The notes below the pieces were generated by a model. That model was not told where the DNA came from. It searched no databases and saw nothing but the letters and a program-made list of their open reading frames with translations. The position numbers and the translations under genes are program-made. 64,000 nt of DNA. Origin: Bauldia sp. (GTDB taxonomy: Bacteria > Pseudomonadota > Alphaproteobacteria > Rhizobiales > Kaistiaceae). Location: the NCBI GenBank assembly GCA_026126025.1, contig JAHCJZ010000002.1, positions 1-64,000 of the forward strand, given 5' to 3'. This document shows positions 8,950 to 19,722 of the stretch, one piece after another (the first letter of the stretch is position 1; the number at the start of each line of letters is the position of its first letter).

Positions 8950-9975
8950 TTACTTGATAATCCCGTACTTCTTGCGGTCGATCGATAGCGCCACCGCGAA
9001 GATGATAACCACGCCCTTGATGATGCTCTGGGTGTAGTTGGTGAAGCCGAGTATCCCCATCCCATTGCCGAGGACCGCAATCACCAGCACGCCAAGGAGT
9101 GTGCGCTGCGGACCGCCGACGCCGCCGGACAAGGCCGTGCCGCCCATGACGACGGCGGCCACCGAATCGAGAAGGAGGGCGCCGCCGACATCGAGCGTGC
9201 CGGCTCCGATCTGGCCCGTCACCACCACGCCGGCCAGTCCGCACAGCACGCCGCTGAGGACGAAGGCGATGACCTTGTAGCGAAAGGCCGGGACGCCGGA
9301 CGCCGCCGCAACCGCTTCCCCACCGCCGATGGCGTACATGTAACGGCCGGCGCGGGTGCGATAGGCGGCGAAGGTGACGATGGCGAGGACCACCAGCGGC
9401 AGGATGACGACCGTCGGGATGCCCCACAGCTCGCCATTGACGATCCTGCCGAGCTCGCGGTTGCGGAACTGGACCGGGGCGTTGTTGTTGACCGCCTGGG
9501 CGATGCCGATGGTGATCGACAGCATGCCGAGCGTCACCAGGAAGCTCGGTATTCGCAGCCACTGAACGAGGAGGCCGTTCGCGGCGCCGACGAGGCCGCC
9601 GACGCCGATCGCCGCCACCACCGCAACGAGAAGCCCGGCGCGGTCGATCAGGAGCGCGCAGATGACGCCGGTCAGCGTCACCGTCCCGGCAACCGACAGG
9701 TCGATCGAGCCGATGATGATCACCACCGTCCCGGCAAGCGCGACCAGGAGGAGCACGGCCGAGCCGCGCCCGATGTTGAACATGTTGCCGAGGGTGAAGA
9801 AGTAGGGGCTGGCGATGCTGAACCAGATGATCAGCACCGCGAGCGCCACCAGCGGGTAGAGGAGGCTCGACCGGGAGCGCGCGATCCCGATCAGCCGCGT
9901 CAGCGGCGCCGCCGCGGCGGCGGTCGATTGCGGGAGAGGCGTGGTCGACATGGCGCTGCCCGCTCCCCCGGTCAA
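8950..9975 (-). CDS. Sugar ABC transporter permease, RbsC family
   Basis: A 341-residue inner-membrane protein (333 if the second ATG at 9951 is used, which has GGGGGAG upstream). Hydrophobic helices and the motif GTVVIIIGSIDLSVAGTVTL are diagnostic for RbsC/XylH/AraH permeases. It forms the translocation pore with the RbsA-type ATPase encoded just upstream; the first ATG overlaps that gene's stop by 4 bp. Together with the binding protein this makes a complete CUT2 (ribose-type) importer. The substrate is a monosaccharide, plausibly the sugar processed by the downstream isomerase and kinase. Confidence 0.9.
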   Translation of the reverse strand: MTGGAGSAMSTTPLPQSTAAAAAPLTRLIGIARSRSSLLYPLVALAVLIIWFSIASPYFFTLGNMFNIGRGSAVLLLVALAGTVVIIIGSIDLSVAGTVTLTGVICALLIDRAGLLVAVVAAIGVGGLVGAANGLLVQWLRIPSFLVTLGMLSITIGIAQAVNNNAPVQFRNRELGRIVNGELWGIPTVVILPLVVLAIVTFAAYRTRAGRYMYAIGGGEAVAAASGVPAFRYKVIAFVLSGVLCGLAGVVVTGQIGAGTLDVGGALLLDSVAAVVMGGTALSGGVGGPQRTLLGVLVIAVLGNGMGILGFTNYTQSIIKGVVIIFAVALSIDRKKYGIIK

Positions 9976-11513
9976 ACCATGCCGCGCACGAGCTGCGCCT
10001 CGGTCGGCTTGCGATCGCGGGGCGCGTCGGTGGAGCCGGTGATCCGGCCCGACCGCATGATATAGATGCGATGGGACAGCCCGATCAGCTCAGGCAGATT
10101 GTCCGACAGAAGGATGATCGCGACGCCGGATTTCGACAGGTCGCGCAGCAGCTCGTAGATGTCCTCCTTGGCGCCGACGTCGAGGCCGCGACCGGGATCG
10201 TCGAGGACCAGGAGGCGGACGTCGGCGCTCAGCCATTTGGCGAAGACCACCTTCTGCTGATTGCCGCCGGACATCGTGCGCATCATCGACCGGGCGTCCT
10301 GCACCTTGATCGACAGCTTGCGGATCCAGCTCCGCGTGAGGTCGCCCCGCTTGCGGGCGCTGAGGACCGGGCTGCGGCCGAGCCGCAGCTTGCGCAAATT
10401 CGGAAGCGCCAGGTTGAACTCGACGGTGTTGTCGGCGATGACGCCCTCGACGAGGCGCTCGGCGGGAACGTAGGCGACGCCGCGGGCCACCGCGGCGCTG
10501 ACATTGCCGCCGCGCAGCGGCTGTCCGTCGATTTCGACCGATCCGCTCGAATAGGGCGCGAGCCCGGCGATGGCGCGGACGAGCTCCGTCTTGCCGCAGC
10601 CCTGGACGCCGCCGATGCCGACGACCTCGCCGCGGCGGACGACGAGGTCGACATCGTAGAAGCGCCCGCGCGCGGTGAGCCCGGTGACGCGCGCCACGAC
10701 CCCGTCGCCGGCGTCTTCCTGCAGGGCTTCGCGGTAGTACTCGCTGTTGCGCTTCCGCCCGACGATGAGCTCGTGGAGCTGCTCCTCATTGGTCGAGCCG
10801 GCCGGAAGCGTCGCGACATTGTTGCCGTCCTTGAAGACGGCGATGCGGTCGGCGGCGCGGAAGAGATGCGCGAGGCGGTGCGAGATCAGCATGAACGACG
10901 CGCGCGAACGCCATTCCTCGATCTTGCGCAGGAAGCGGTCGGTCTCCTCTTCGGTCAGCCCGCTGGTCGGCTCGTCGAGGAGGATGATCGGGTTGGCGCC
11001 GCCGCGGGTTCCCGCCATGAAGGCCTTGGCGATCTCGACCTGCTGACGCTCGCCGAAGGTGAGCGACCCGGTGTGGGTGCCGGCGTCGATCGCGATGCCG
11101 AGATCGTCGAGCATCGCCTGCGCGGCGCGGCGCATCCGCCGCGGCCGCAGGACGCCGCCGCGCGTATAGGGGCTCTCGCGGCCGAGGAGCATGTTCTCGT
11201 AGACCGGCATCGAGGTGACGAGGCCCTGCTCCTGATAGACCGTCGAGATTCCCGCATCGGCCGAGTGACGCGGGCTGCCGAAGCGGAACCGCTCGCCGCG
11301 CACGGTCATGGTGCCGCCGTCGGGCACGACGAGCCCGTTGATGATCGAGATCAGCGTCGTCTTGCCGGCGCCGTTCTCCCCGGCGATCCCCAACACCTCG
11401 CCTTCGCGAAGCGTGAGGTCGACGTCGGACAGCGCGCGGACACCGGGATACGTCTTCGAGACGCCCTCCAGGGAGAGCACGACGGGCGCGCTCCCGGTGT
11501 CCGGTCCCTGCAT
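9972..11513 (-). CDS. Sugar ABC transporter ATP-binding protein, RbsA family (two NBDs)
   Basis: A 513-residue protein with two nucleotide-binding domains. The first has Walker [11 protein letters not shown], signature LTFGERQQVEIAKAFM and Walker B IILLDEPTSGL. The second has Walker A-like GVQGCGKTEL, signature MSGGNQQKVVFAKWL and LLVLDDPGRGLDVG. The double-domain layout and length match RbsA/MglA/AraG. In this group the second domain is often degenerate, as suggested here by the Cys in its Walker A and Asp in its Walker B. The start is the ATG at 11513, 11 bp after the binding-protein stop; the open frame further upstream is antisense or shadow. It energises import with the RbsC-like permease. 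Confidence 0.92.
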   Translation of the reverse strand: MQGPDTGSAPVVLSLEGVSKTYPGVRALSDVDLTLREGEVLGIAGENGAGKTTLISIINGLVVPDGGTMTVRGERFRFGSPRHSADAGISTVYQEQGLVTSMPVYENMLLGRESPYTRGGVLRPRRMRRAAQAMLDDLGIAIDAGTHTGSLTFGERQQVEIAKAFMAGTRGGANPIILLDEPTSGLTEEETDRFLRKIEEWRSRASFMLISHRLAHLFRAADRIAVFKDGNNVATLPAGSTNEEQLHELIVGRKRNSEYYREALQEDAGDGVVARVTGLTARGRFYDVDLVVRRGEVVGIGGVQGCGKTELVRAIAGLAPYSSGSVEIDGQPLRGGNVSAAVARGVAYVPAERLVEGVIADNTVEFNLALPNLRKLRLGRSPVLSARKRGDLTRSWIRKLSIKVQDARSMMRTMSGGNQQKVVFAKWLSADVRLLVLDDPGRGLDVGAKEDIYELLRDLSKSGVAIILLSDNLPELIGLSHRIYIMRSGRITGSTDAPRDRKPTEAQLVRGMV

Positions 11514-11524
11514 CGTCAACCGGC

Positions 11525-12790
11525 CTATTTCAGCGGGCCGGTCACGTAGTGGTCGCGGTAGAGCTGGGCGACCGCGGCGATCTCGTCGGCCATGCCCGGC
11601 GCCGTCCACAGCGGGTTCAGCGGGATGTCCGGCGGGAAGCCGTCCCACAGCGTCACCGGGTTGGCCGGCTGCACGTCGAACTGGAGGTCCCAGTCGTCCG
11701 GGTGGAGGACCTGGCTCATCTTCGCCCAGTCGAACGCCTCGGGATCGTCGTAGACCTTGGTCTGCAGCTCGGCGACGTTCTCCTTCGTCACCAGCACGCC
11801 GCCGGTCTCGAGGAGACGCTCGGGATCGCGGGGCATCCAGCCATTGAGCTTGTCGAAGACATGCACGGTCTGGAGGCCGGCGATGTAGTTGCCGAGCGAG
11901 TTGAACGAGCCGATCAGGACATCGCCGTCCCGGATTTCCGGCAGCACCTCGGGGATGGCGTCCATGCCCACCACCTTCATGCCGGTGAGGCCCTGGCCGT
12001 AGATCACCGCGAGCGCACCCTGCGCCAGCGTGTCGTTCTGGGCGAAGACAGCCTTCGCGTTCGGATTGCCCGAGATCGAGGTCAGCATCGCCTGGCGGCC
12101 GGTCTCCACGGTCCATGACGTGGTTAGGTTGCCGACCAGCCGGATGCCCGGGAATTCCGACGCGGCAAGCAGGACGCCCTGCGTGCGGAAGGTGTCGGTC
12201 GGGCCGGCGGCGCCGCGGATGTGGATGACGTCGCCCTCGCCGCCGATCGATTCGAACAGGAATTTCGCGGTCTGGTAGGCGGCGTCGCGCGATTTCGGCG
12301 TGACGAAGGTGACGTAATTGTCGCCGACATCCTGCGGCGTGAACCAGGGTGGGTTCTCGAAGGCCGGGGCGTAGGGAATGCCCTGCTCCTCGCAGATCCG
12401 CGCGATGTTCGGCACCTGCGACTGGTCGCCGGCGATGCCGACGAGCATCGAGGCGCCGGAGGCGCGAAGGCCGCGCGCGAATTCGAGCTCACGCAGCGGC
12501 TCGAAATTCGGGAGGTTCGTCTTGGTGGTGAGGCCGAGCGCGGCGGCCGCTGCCTCGAAGCCGTTGCCCCAGCTCTCGTAGAAGATGTTGGCGAGGGTCG
12601 GAACCATGTTCACGACCTGCCCGGTGACGAGATTGCCCTGCGCAAACGCCCTGGTGGCGCCGGCGAAGGTCAGCGTGATGCCGCTGGCGGCGGCGAGTTT
12701 CATGAGCGCCCGGCGGTTCAGGCTCGTCTCCATCCGCGAGAGCGTCGCGGCGATCCGCGCCTCGTCTGATTCCCTTCTGGTCACAGCCAT
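11525..12790 (-). CDS. Sugar ABC transporter substrate-binding protein (RbsB-like)
   Basis: About 420 residues. Two starts fit: the ATG at 12790, very close to GGGAGG, or the GTG at 12784 with an ideal 8-nt spacing. The N-terminus holds a twin-arginine-like signal, SLNRRALMKLAAASG followed by a hydrophobic stretch and AFAQG, so export may be Tat-dependent, which is less usual for this family. The body is a periplasmic-binding fold of the ribose type: ASMLVGIAGDQSQVPNIARIC, then NPNAKAVFAQNDTLAQGALAV and VVGMDAIPEVLPEIRDGDVL. It would deliver a monosaccharide to the adjacent RbsA/RbsC-like pair. It is the first gene after a well-formed sigma70-like promoter at 12966-12993. Confidence 0.88.
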   Translation of the reverse strand: MAVTRRESDEARIAATLSRMETSLNRRALMKLAAASGITLTFAGATRAFAQGNLVTGQVVNMVPTLANIFYESWGNGFEAAAAALGLTTKTNLPNFEPLRELEFARGLRASGASMLVGIAGDQSQVPNIARICEEQGIPYAPAFENPPWFTPQDVGDNYVTFVTPKSRDAAYQTAKFLFESIGGEGDVIHIRGAAGPTDTFRTQGVLLAASEFPGIRLVGNLTTSWTVETGRQAMLTSISGNPNAKAVFAQNDTLAQGALAVIYGQGLTGMKVVGMDAIPEVLPEIRDGDVLIGSFNSLGNYIAGLQTVHVFDKLNGWMPRDPERLLETGGVLVTKENVAELQTKVYDDPEAFDWAKMSQVLHPDDWDLQFDVQPANPVTLWDGFPPDIPLNPLWTAPGMADEIAAVAQLYRDHYVTGPLK

Positions 12791-12965
12791 TCCCTCCCTG
12801 TGAAACCCAGGGGCGCCCCATGGCTCCCCCCTCCGATGCGCCCTGCCGCAAGGCCGGCGCGACAGCCTGGTCGATCGACCCGCCACGGGTGACGAAACCG
12901 ACCTCAACCGGGCTCACCCCCTCGGCCGCAAAGCCGATCTTCCCCGGGGGTGCCCCTCGCCGGGC

Positions 12966-12993
12966 ACCATAGCCCGCTTTCAATGCCAGTCAA
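12966..12993 (-). promoter_or_regulatory. Sigma70-like promoter of the sugar operon
   Basis: On the minus strand TTGACT (12988-12993) and TATGGT (12966-12971) are separated by 16 bases, about 180 bp before the binding-protein start. The candidate ROK operator abuts the -35 element on its upstream side. The elements are seen; promoter activity is inferred. Confidence 0.55.
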
Positions 12994-13006
12994 CTTTTTT
13001 CCATTG
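12993..13006. promoter_or_regulatory. Candidate ROK operator, copy 1
   Basis: The 14-mer ACTTTTTTCCATTG sits just outside the -35 of the sugar operon. It matches 13 of 14 bases with ACTTTTTTCCAGTG at 13748-13761, between the SGNH hydrolase gene and the ROK regulator gene. The A/T-tract-plus-CCA shape is stark in this GC-rich DNA. Confidence 0.45.
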
Positions 13007-13030
13007 GAAGTAATAACTATAGCGCGATGC

Positions 13031-13681
13031 TCAGCCAACCAGCGCGACGGCCATCTCCTTGACCTTCGCGCCCAGCCGCTGATGGGCGTCGCTGTCGAGA
13101 TGGATGCCGTCGACGGCGCTCGATTCGACGATGTCCGCCGCGTTGAGGAAAGCGGCGCCGGTGCGCTTCGCGGCCTCGCCGACCAGCGCCGGCAGCAGTA
13201 CGGACTTCACCGCGCCGCCACGGAACATCTCGCCCAGCCAGTCGACCTCCTGCATCGGCGGCGGCGCGATCACCATCACCGCCGGCGGCACGCCGGCCGG
13301 CCCGGCCTCGCTGCGCTGCACGGTCCGGATCAAAACCTCAATCGAATCAGCGATATCGTTGGGCGTCACCGAGAACCTGTGCTTGAGGTCGTTGGTGCCG
13401 AGCATGAGCACCACGAGATCCAGCGGCATGTGGGATTCAAGGCATGTCGGCAGGGCGCGGAGCCCGTTCTTGTTGGCGCCCTCGATCGGGTCGTCATGCA
13501 CCGTGGTGCGGCTCGGATGCCCCTCCTCGATGACGTCCCAGCCGGGGCCGAGGAGCTTGCGCAGCACGCCCGGCCAGCGGCGGTCCGGGGCGAAGCGATG
13601 CCTGCCGACGCGCGCCAGGGTCGGGACCGCGCCATAGGTGTTGGAATCGCCGTAGCAAAGAATCGATCTGACCCGAGACAC
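13031..13681 (-). CDS. SGNH/GDSL-family esterase
   Basis: A 216-residue hydrolase. The start is placed at the GTG at 13681, with GGGAGG nine bases upstream; the 16 extra codons before it are lysine/arginine-rich and lack an SD. SILCYGDSNTYG holds the catalytic Ser of block I. The Gly/Asn oxyanion residues are in LVVLMLGTNDLK (block III), and the Asp-His pair is in VDGIHLDSDAH (block V). Such enzymes deacetylate or de-esterify carbohydrates or aryl esters in the cytoplasm or periplasm; no signal peptide is evident, so cytoplasmic is likelier. It leads the leftward sugar gene set and could remove acyl groups from the imported sugar (inference). Confidence 0.83.
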   Translation of the reverse strand: MSRVRSILCYGDSNTYGAVPTLARVGRHRFAPDRRWPGVLRKLLGPGWDVIEEGHPSRTTVHDDPIEGANKNGLRALPTCLESHMPLDLVVLMLGTNDLKHRFSVTPNDIADSIEVLIRTVQRSEAGPAGVPPAVMVIAPPPMQEVDWLGEMFRGGAVKSVLLPALVGEAAKRTGAAFLNAADIVESSAVDGIHLDSDAHQRLGAKVKEMAVALVG

Positions 13682-13747
13682 CCCTATTTCCCTCCCCCGC
13701 TTCCCGGTGCGTTTGGTTGCCACTACCACTTCTCGTCGAGGGCGGCC

Positions 13748-13761
13748 ACTTTTTTCCAGTG
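13748..13761. promoter_or_regulatory. Candidate ROK operator, copy 2
   Basis: ACTTTTTTCCAGTG in the 169-bp gap between the leftward SGNH hydrolase gene and the rightward ROK gene, nearly identical to the copy at 12993-13006. A weak rightward promoter (TTGCCC at 13776-13781, TACCTA at 13799-13804, 17-bp spacing) follows it. Confidence 0.42.
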
Positions 13762-13850
13762 ACCAGAATTAAAGGTTGCCCCTCTGGCGGTGCGCTTGTA
13801 CCTAGGCGTATGGTTCGCGTCGGCGAGCGGACGCCCAGGGATTCCCGACA

Positions 13851-15068
13851 GTGACCGGCACAACTTTCTACAGCGTCGAAGAGGCGCCGAAGGGACGTAG
13901 CGGCGGGACCACCCAGGCGGAGAGCCGGATCTACAATGAGCGCCTCGTCATCTCGCTCATCCGGCGGCACAAGGAGCTCTCCAAGGTCGAGCTGACGCGG
14001 CTCACCGGCCTTGCGCCGCAGACGATCACGACGATCGTCAACCGCGCCGCTGAAGGCGGGCTTCTGGTTCGCCGCAAGCCGCTGCGCGGACGCCTCGGGA
14101 AACCCTCGGTTCCCTACGCGCTCAATCCGGAAGGCGCCTTCTCCTTCGGGCTGAAGGTCGACCACCGCAGCGCGGACGTCGTCCTCGTCAATTTCGTCGG
14201 CGAGGTGCTCGCCTTCGAGCAGAAGACCTTCGATTCGCCGACGCCCGGCGAGGTGGCGAAGTTCACCCGCACCGCGATCGCCCGCATCTGCCGCAAGCAC
14301 CGCTCGGTTCCCGCCGAGCGGATCGCCGGCCTCGGCATCGCCTCGCCGTTCTATCAATGGAACTGGGGCGAGGAGATCGGCATCCCCGCGGCGGCGATCG
14401 AGGCGTGGAAGGAAATCGACCTTCGCGCCGAGCTCGACAAGTCGTTCGACTGGCCGGTGTTTCTCTTCAACGACGCGACGGTCGCGGCCAGCGCCGAGCT
14501 GATGTTCGGCTCCGGCCTCGGCTGCGCCGACTTCCTCTACACCTATGTCGGCTACGTCGTCGGCGGCGGCCTGGTGCTCGACCACCATCTCGTGCCGGGC
14601 CGCAACAATCTCGCCGCCTCGATCGGCCGCATCCCGGTCCAGCCGCCGCTCGGCGCGAACGCCCCGCTGGTGCCGCTCCAGGAGGTCGCCTCGGTCCACT
14701 CGCTCGCCCGCAAGCTCGACGGCGAGGCCGATCAGATCTGGGCCTCGCCGGACGACTGGGACAGCCTCGAGCCGGCGCTGTCGGAATGGACGGGCGAGCT
14801 GACCGACGGGATTGCCCAGGCCACGCAATCCGCGGTGGCGCTGATCGACGTCGACAATCTCGTCATCGACGGGGCGATGCCGAAGGGCGTGCGCACCGGA
14901 ATCGCCAAGGCGCTGCGGAGAAAACTAGCGCGCGCGCTCATGAGCCGGCCGCAGCCCTTCTCCATCCTCGAAGGCAGCTTCGGCCATCTCGGGCCGGTTA
15001 TCGGCGGCGCCAGCATCCCGCTCCTCGTCAAATACTCGAACGACAAGGACATGCTGTTCAAGGACTGA
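13851..15068 (+). CDS. ROK-family transcriptional regulator
   Basis: A 405-residue protein starting with GTG. The N-terminus (about residues 25-85) is a winged helix-turn-helix: ERLVISLIRRHKELSKVEL, then TRLTGLAPQTITTIVNRA. The rest is a ROK (repressor, ORF, kinase) domain with VDHRSADVVLVNFVGEVLAF and a sugar-kinase-like core, as in NagC/XylR-type repressors. It is divergent from the SGNH/ABC/kinase/isomerase set and is the obvious local regulator; a sugar or sugar phosphate would be the effector. Two copies of a near-identical 14-mer in the two relevant promoter regions are candidate binding sites. It ends 16 bp before the convergent P-II-like gene. Confidence 0.86.
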   Translation: MTGTTFYSVEEAPKGRSGGTTQAESRIYNERLVISLIRRHKELSKVELTRLTGLAPQTITTIVNRAAEGGLLVRRKPLRGRLGKPSVPYALNPEGAFSFGLKVDHRSADVVLVNFVGEVLAFEQKTFDSPTPGEVAKFTRTAIARICRKHRSVPAERIAGLGIASPFYQWNWGEEIGIPAAAIEAWKEIDLRAELDKSFDWPVFLFNDATVAASAELMFGSGLGCADFLYTYVGYVVGGGLVLDHHLVPGRNNLAASIGRIPVQPPLGANAPLVPLQEVASVHSLARKLDGEADQIWASPDDWDSLEPALSEWTGELTDGIAQATQSAVALIDVDNLVIDGAMPKGVRTGIAKALRRKLARALMSRPQPFSILEGSFGHLGPVIGGASIPLLVKYSNDKDMLFKD

Positions 15069-15084
15069 GCGGGCCGCGTCAGCC

Positions 15085-15405
15085 TTACTCCACGACCCGG
15101 TGGGCGACGCCCACGACCTTGTCCACGGGCAGGATGAAGGCCATGCCAGCGCCGGCTTCCTCGAGCTGCGCGGCTTCGACGATGCGGGCGAGGACGGCTT
15201 CGGCCTGGCCGTCATAGACCATGGTGAGCACGATCTCCTTCTCCGGCATGATCGGGATGCCGAAGAGCTTTTGCTGCTCGTTGACGCCGGCGCCGCGCCC
15301 GAAGAGGACGGTGCCGCCATCGGCGCCGGCCTTGACCGACGCCTCCAGCACGGTTTCACCGCGCCCCCTGGGCACGATGCTGACGATAAGCGAAGCGCCG
15401 GTCAT
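15085..15405 (-). CDS. P-II-like regulatory protein
   Basis: A 106-residue protein with the GlnB/PII ferredoxin-like fold: ASLIVSIVPRGRGETVLEASVKAGADGG, a T-loop-like segment GRGAGVNEQQKLFG, then IPIMPEKEIVLTMVYDGQAEAVLARI and a C-terminal helix. It resembles PII relatives that accompany DUF1538 transporters rather than GlnB/GlnK; the conserved T-loop Tyr of GlnB uridylylation is not seen. It overlaps the upstream DUF1538 gene by 4 bp and is the last gene of the USP/Ca-ATPase/DUF1538 operon. By analogy with GlnK/AmtB and SbtB/SbtA it probably binds a nucleotide and gates the membrane pair (inference). Confidence 0.75.
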   Translation of the reverse strand: MTGASLIVSIVPRGRGETVLEASVKAGADGGTVLFGRGAGVNEQQKLFGIPIMPEKEIVLTMVYDGQAEAVLARIVEAAQLEEAGAGMAFILPVDKVVGVAHRVVE

Positions 15406-16142
15406 TCCCGTTGCCCTCCTTGGCGTTGCTTGCGACGGACGATGGCCCCGAGGACCATCACCGAGACGATCGGCGCCACCGCGATGAGCGCGGCAAGGCC
15501 GAGGCCGCTCACCACCGGGTCGGCGTCGCCCAGCCCTGCCGATGCGCCGAGCGCCACGGCCAGCAGGAAGGTGTTGGCCAGCGGTCCGCTGGCGACGCCA
15601 CCGGCATCGACGGCAATGGCGGTGAAATCGCGGTCGCTGAGCCACAGCAGCACGATCACCGCCCCATAGCTCGGCGCCAGCACGTAGATGAGCGGGACGC
15701 CGTAGAGAATGCGCGCGAGGCCGATGGCGACGAAAACCGCCACCCCGACGCAGATCGCGGCGATGACGACGGATTTGCGGATGGCGCCGGCCGAGGCGTC
15801 CTCCACCTGGTCGGCGAGGATGCGCACCGCCGGCTCGCCGAACGCGGTGAAGAGGCCGAGGAGCAGGCCGAACAGGATGACCAGCCAGTCGCTGGCATTA
15901 GTGGTCAGCGCCTCGCCGATCGCCCGGCCGAAGGGGATGTAGGCAATCAGCACGCCGAACAGGAAGAGGAAGAGCCCGACGGCGGCGATGACCAGGCCGA
16001 GCACGATGCGCGCAGCCGCCCGGCGCGACAGCTTGAGGAAGAAGCGCTGGAAGAGAAGGAACAGCACCACCAGCGGCACCACCGCCAGCAGCGCGTCCGC
16101 CGCCGTCGTGCCGAGCGAGGAGAGGATGTCGGTCCCGGTCAC
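15402..16142 (-). CDS. DUF1538 membrane protein, second of a pair
   Basis: A 246-residue polytopic membrane protein. The start is a GTG at 16142 overlapping the stop of its homologue (TGGTGA), so the two are translationally coupled. The motif FGEPAVRILADQVEDASAGAI parallels AEPDVLVLAQQVDEISEGAI in the upstream partner, which shows that both are single DUF1538 repeats. In many bacteria the two repeats are one protein of about 500 residues. I recall paired DUF1538 proteins (UmpAB of Halomonas) reported as a cation/proton antiporter, so monovalent cation exchange is a reasonable hypothesis. Cotranscription with a Ca2+ ATPase and a PII protein supports an ion-homeostasis role. Confidence 0.72.
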   Translation of the reverse strand: MTGTDILSSLGTTAADALLAVVPLVVLFLLFQRFFLKLSRRAAARIVLGLVIAAVGLFLFLFGVLIAYIPFGRAIGEALTTNASDWLVILFGLLLGLFTAFGEPAVRILADQVEDASAGAIRKSVVIAAICVGVAVFVAIGLARILYGVPLIYVLAPSYGAVIVLLWLSDRDFTAIAVDAGGVASGPLANTFLLAVALGASAGLGDADPVVSGLGLAALIAVAPIVSVMVLGAIVRRKQRQGGQRE

Positions 16143-16834
16143 CAGAACAGCATCCCGACGACGAGGACGGCGATGATCGGCCCGATCGAGGCGATGCCGA
16201 GGAGGCCGAAGCCGTCGCTGATCGCGGAGCGGCCGGCAAGGACGGCGCTGACGCCCACGGCGAGCGCGATGATGACGGGCCCCGCGACGGCACCGGTGGT
16301 GACGCTGCCGCCGTCGAAGGCGAGCGGCACGAGATCGGCCGGCGCGATCAAAGCGAGGATCAGGGTGAGCGAGAAGATGGCGGCGAGAAGGATGATCATC
16401 GAGAAGCCGAGGATCAGCCGCGCCATCGCCAGGGCGACGAAGGCCGCCATGCCGACCGCGAGCACGAGCCGCACGGTCTGGTCGGAGATCGCGCCCTCCG
16501 AGATCTCGTCGACCTGCTGCGCGAGGACCAGCACGTCGGGCTCGGCGATGGTGGTGGCAAAGCCGAGGACGAACGCCACCATCACGATCAGCGTCAGCGA
16601 GCCGCGCCGCGGCAAATTGCTGCCGAGGGCGTTCCCCATCGGCAGGACGCCGAGCTCGATGCCGACGAAGAACACTGCCATGCCGACGACGACGAGGGCG
16701 CTGCCGCCGAGGAACTGCAGGAAGGCGCCGGCCGGGGCATGGACCACCGTCGCCTGGAGGATGCAGGCGAGGACGAGGATCGGAGCGACGCTGCGCACCA
16801 CTTCGAGCAGCTTGTCGCGCATGAGCTGGAGCAT
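16139..16834 (-). CDS. DUF1538 membrane protein, first of a pair
   Basis: A 231-residue protein, almost entirely hydrophobic helices. The repeat motif is TTIAEPDVLVLAQQVDEISEGAI, near residue 100, with charged Glu/Asp in an otherwise apolar context. The C-terminal half, GGSVTTGAVAGPVIIALAVGVSA, matches VDAGGVASGPLANTFLLAVALG of the second protein. It starts 15 bp after the Ca2+ ATPase stop and ends in a stop/start overlap with its homologue, suggesting a 1:1 heteromer. The role is presumed to be cation antiport or transport by family analogy. No signal peptide beyond TM1. Confidence 0.72.
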   Translation of the reverse strand: MLQLMRDKLLEVVRSVAPILVLACILQATVVHAPAGAFLQFLGGSALVVVGMAVFFVGIELGVLPMGNALGSNLPRRGSLTLIVMVAFVLGFATTIAEPDVLVLAQQVDEISEGAISDQTVRLVLAVGMAAFVALAMARLILGFSMIILLAAIFSLTLILALIAPADLVPLAFDGGSVTTGAVAGPVIIALAVGVSAVLAGRSAISDGFGLLGIASIGPIIAVLVVGMLFW

Positions 16835-16849
16835 CGCGACGCCCTCGGC

Positions 16850-19687
<2,838 letters not shown>

Positions 19688-19722
19688 GGCGGGTTCTCCT
19701 GCGGTCGGCGTGCCGCCGCGGT

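Noticed and set aside
11514-12116. N-terminal extension of the RbsA-like ATPase
   Set aside because: It overlaps the binding-protein gene out of frame. The ATG at 11513 gives the normal family length.
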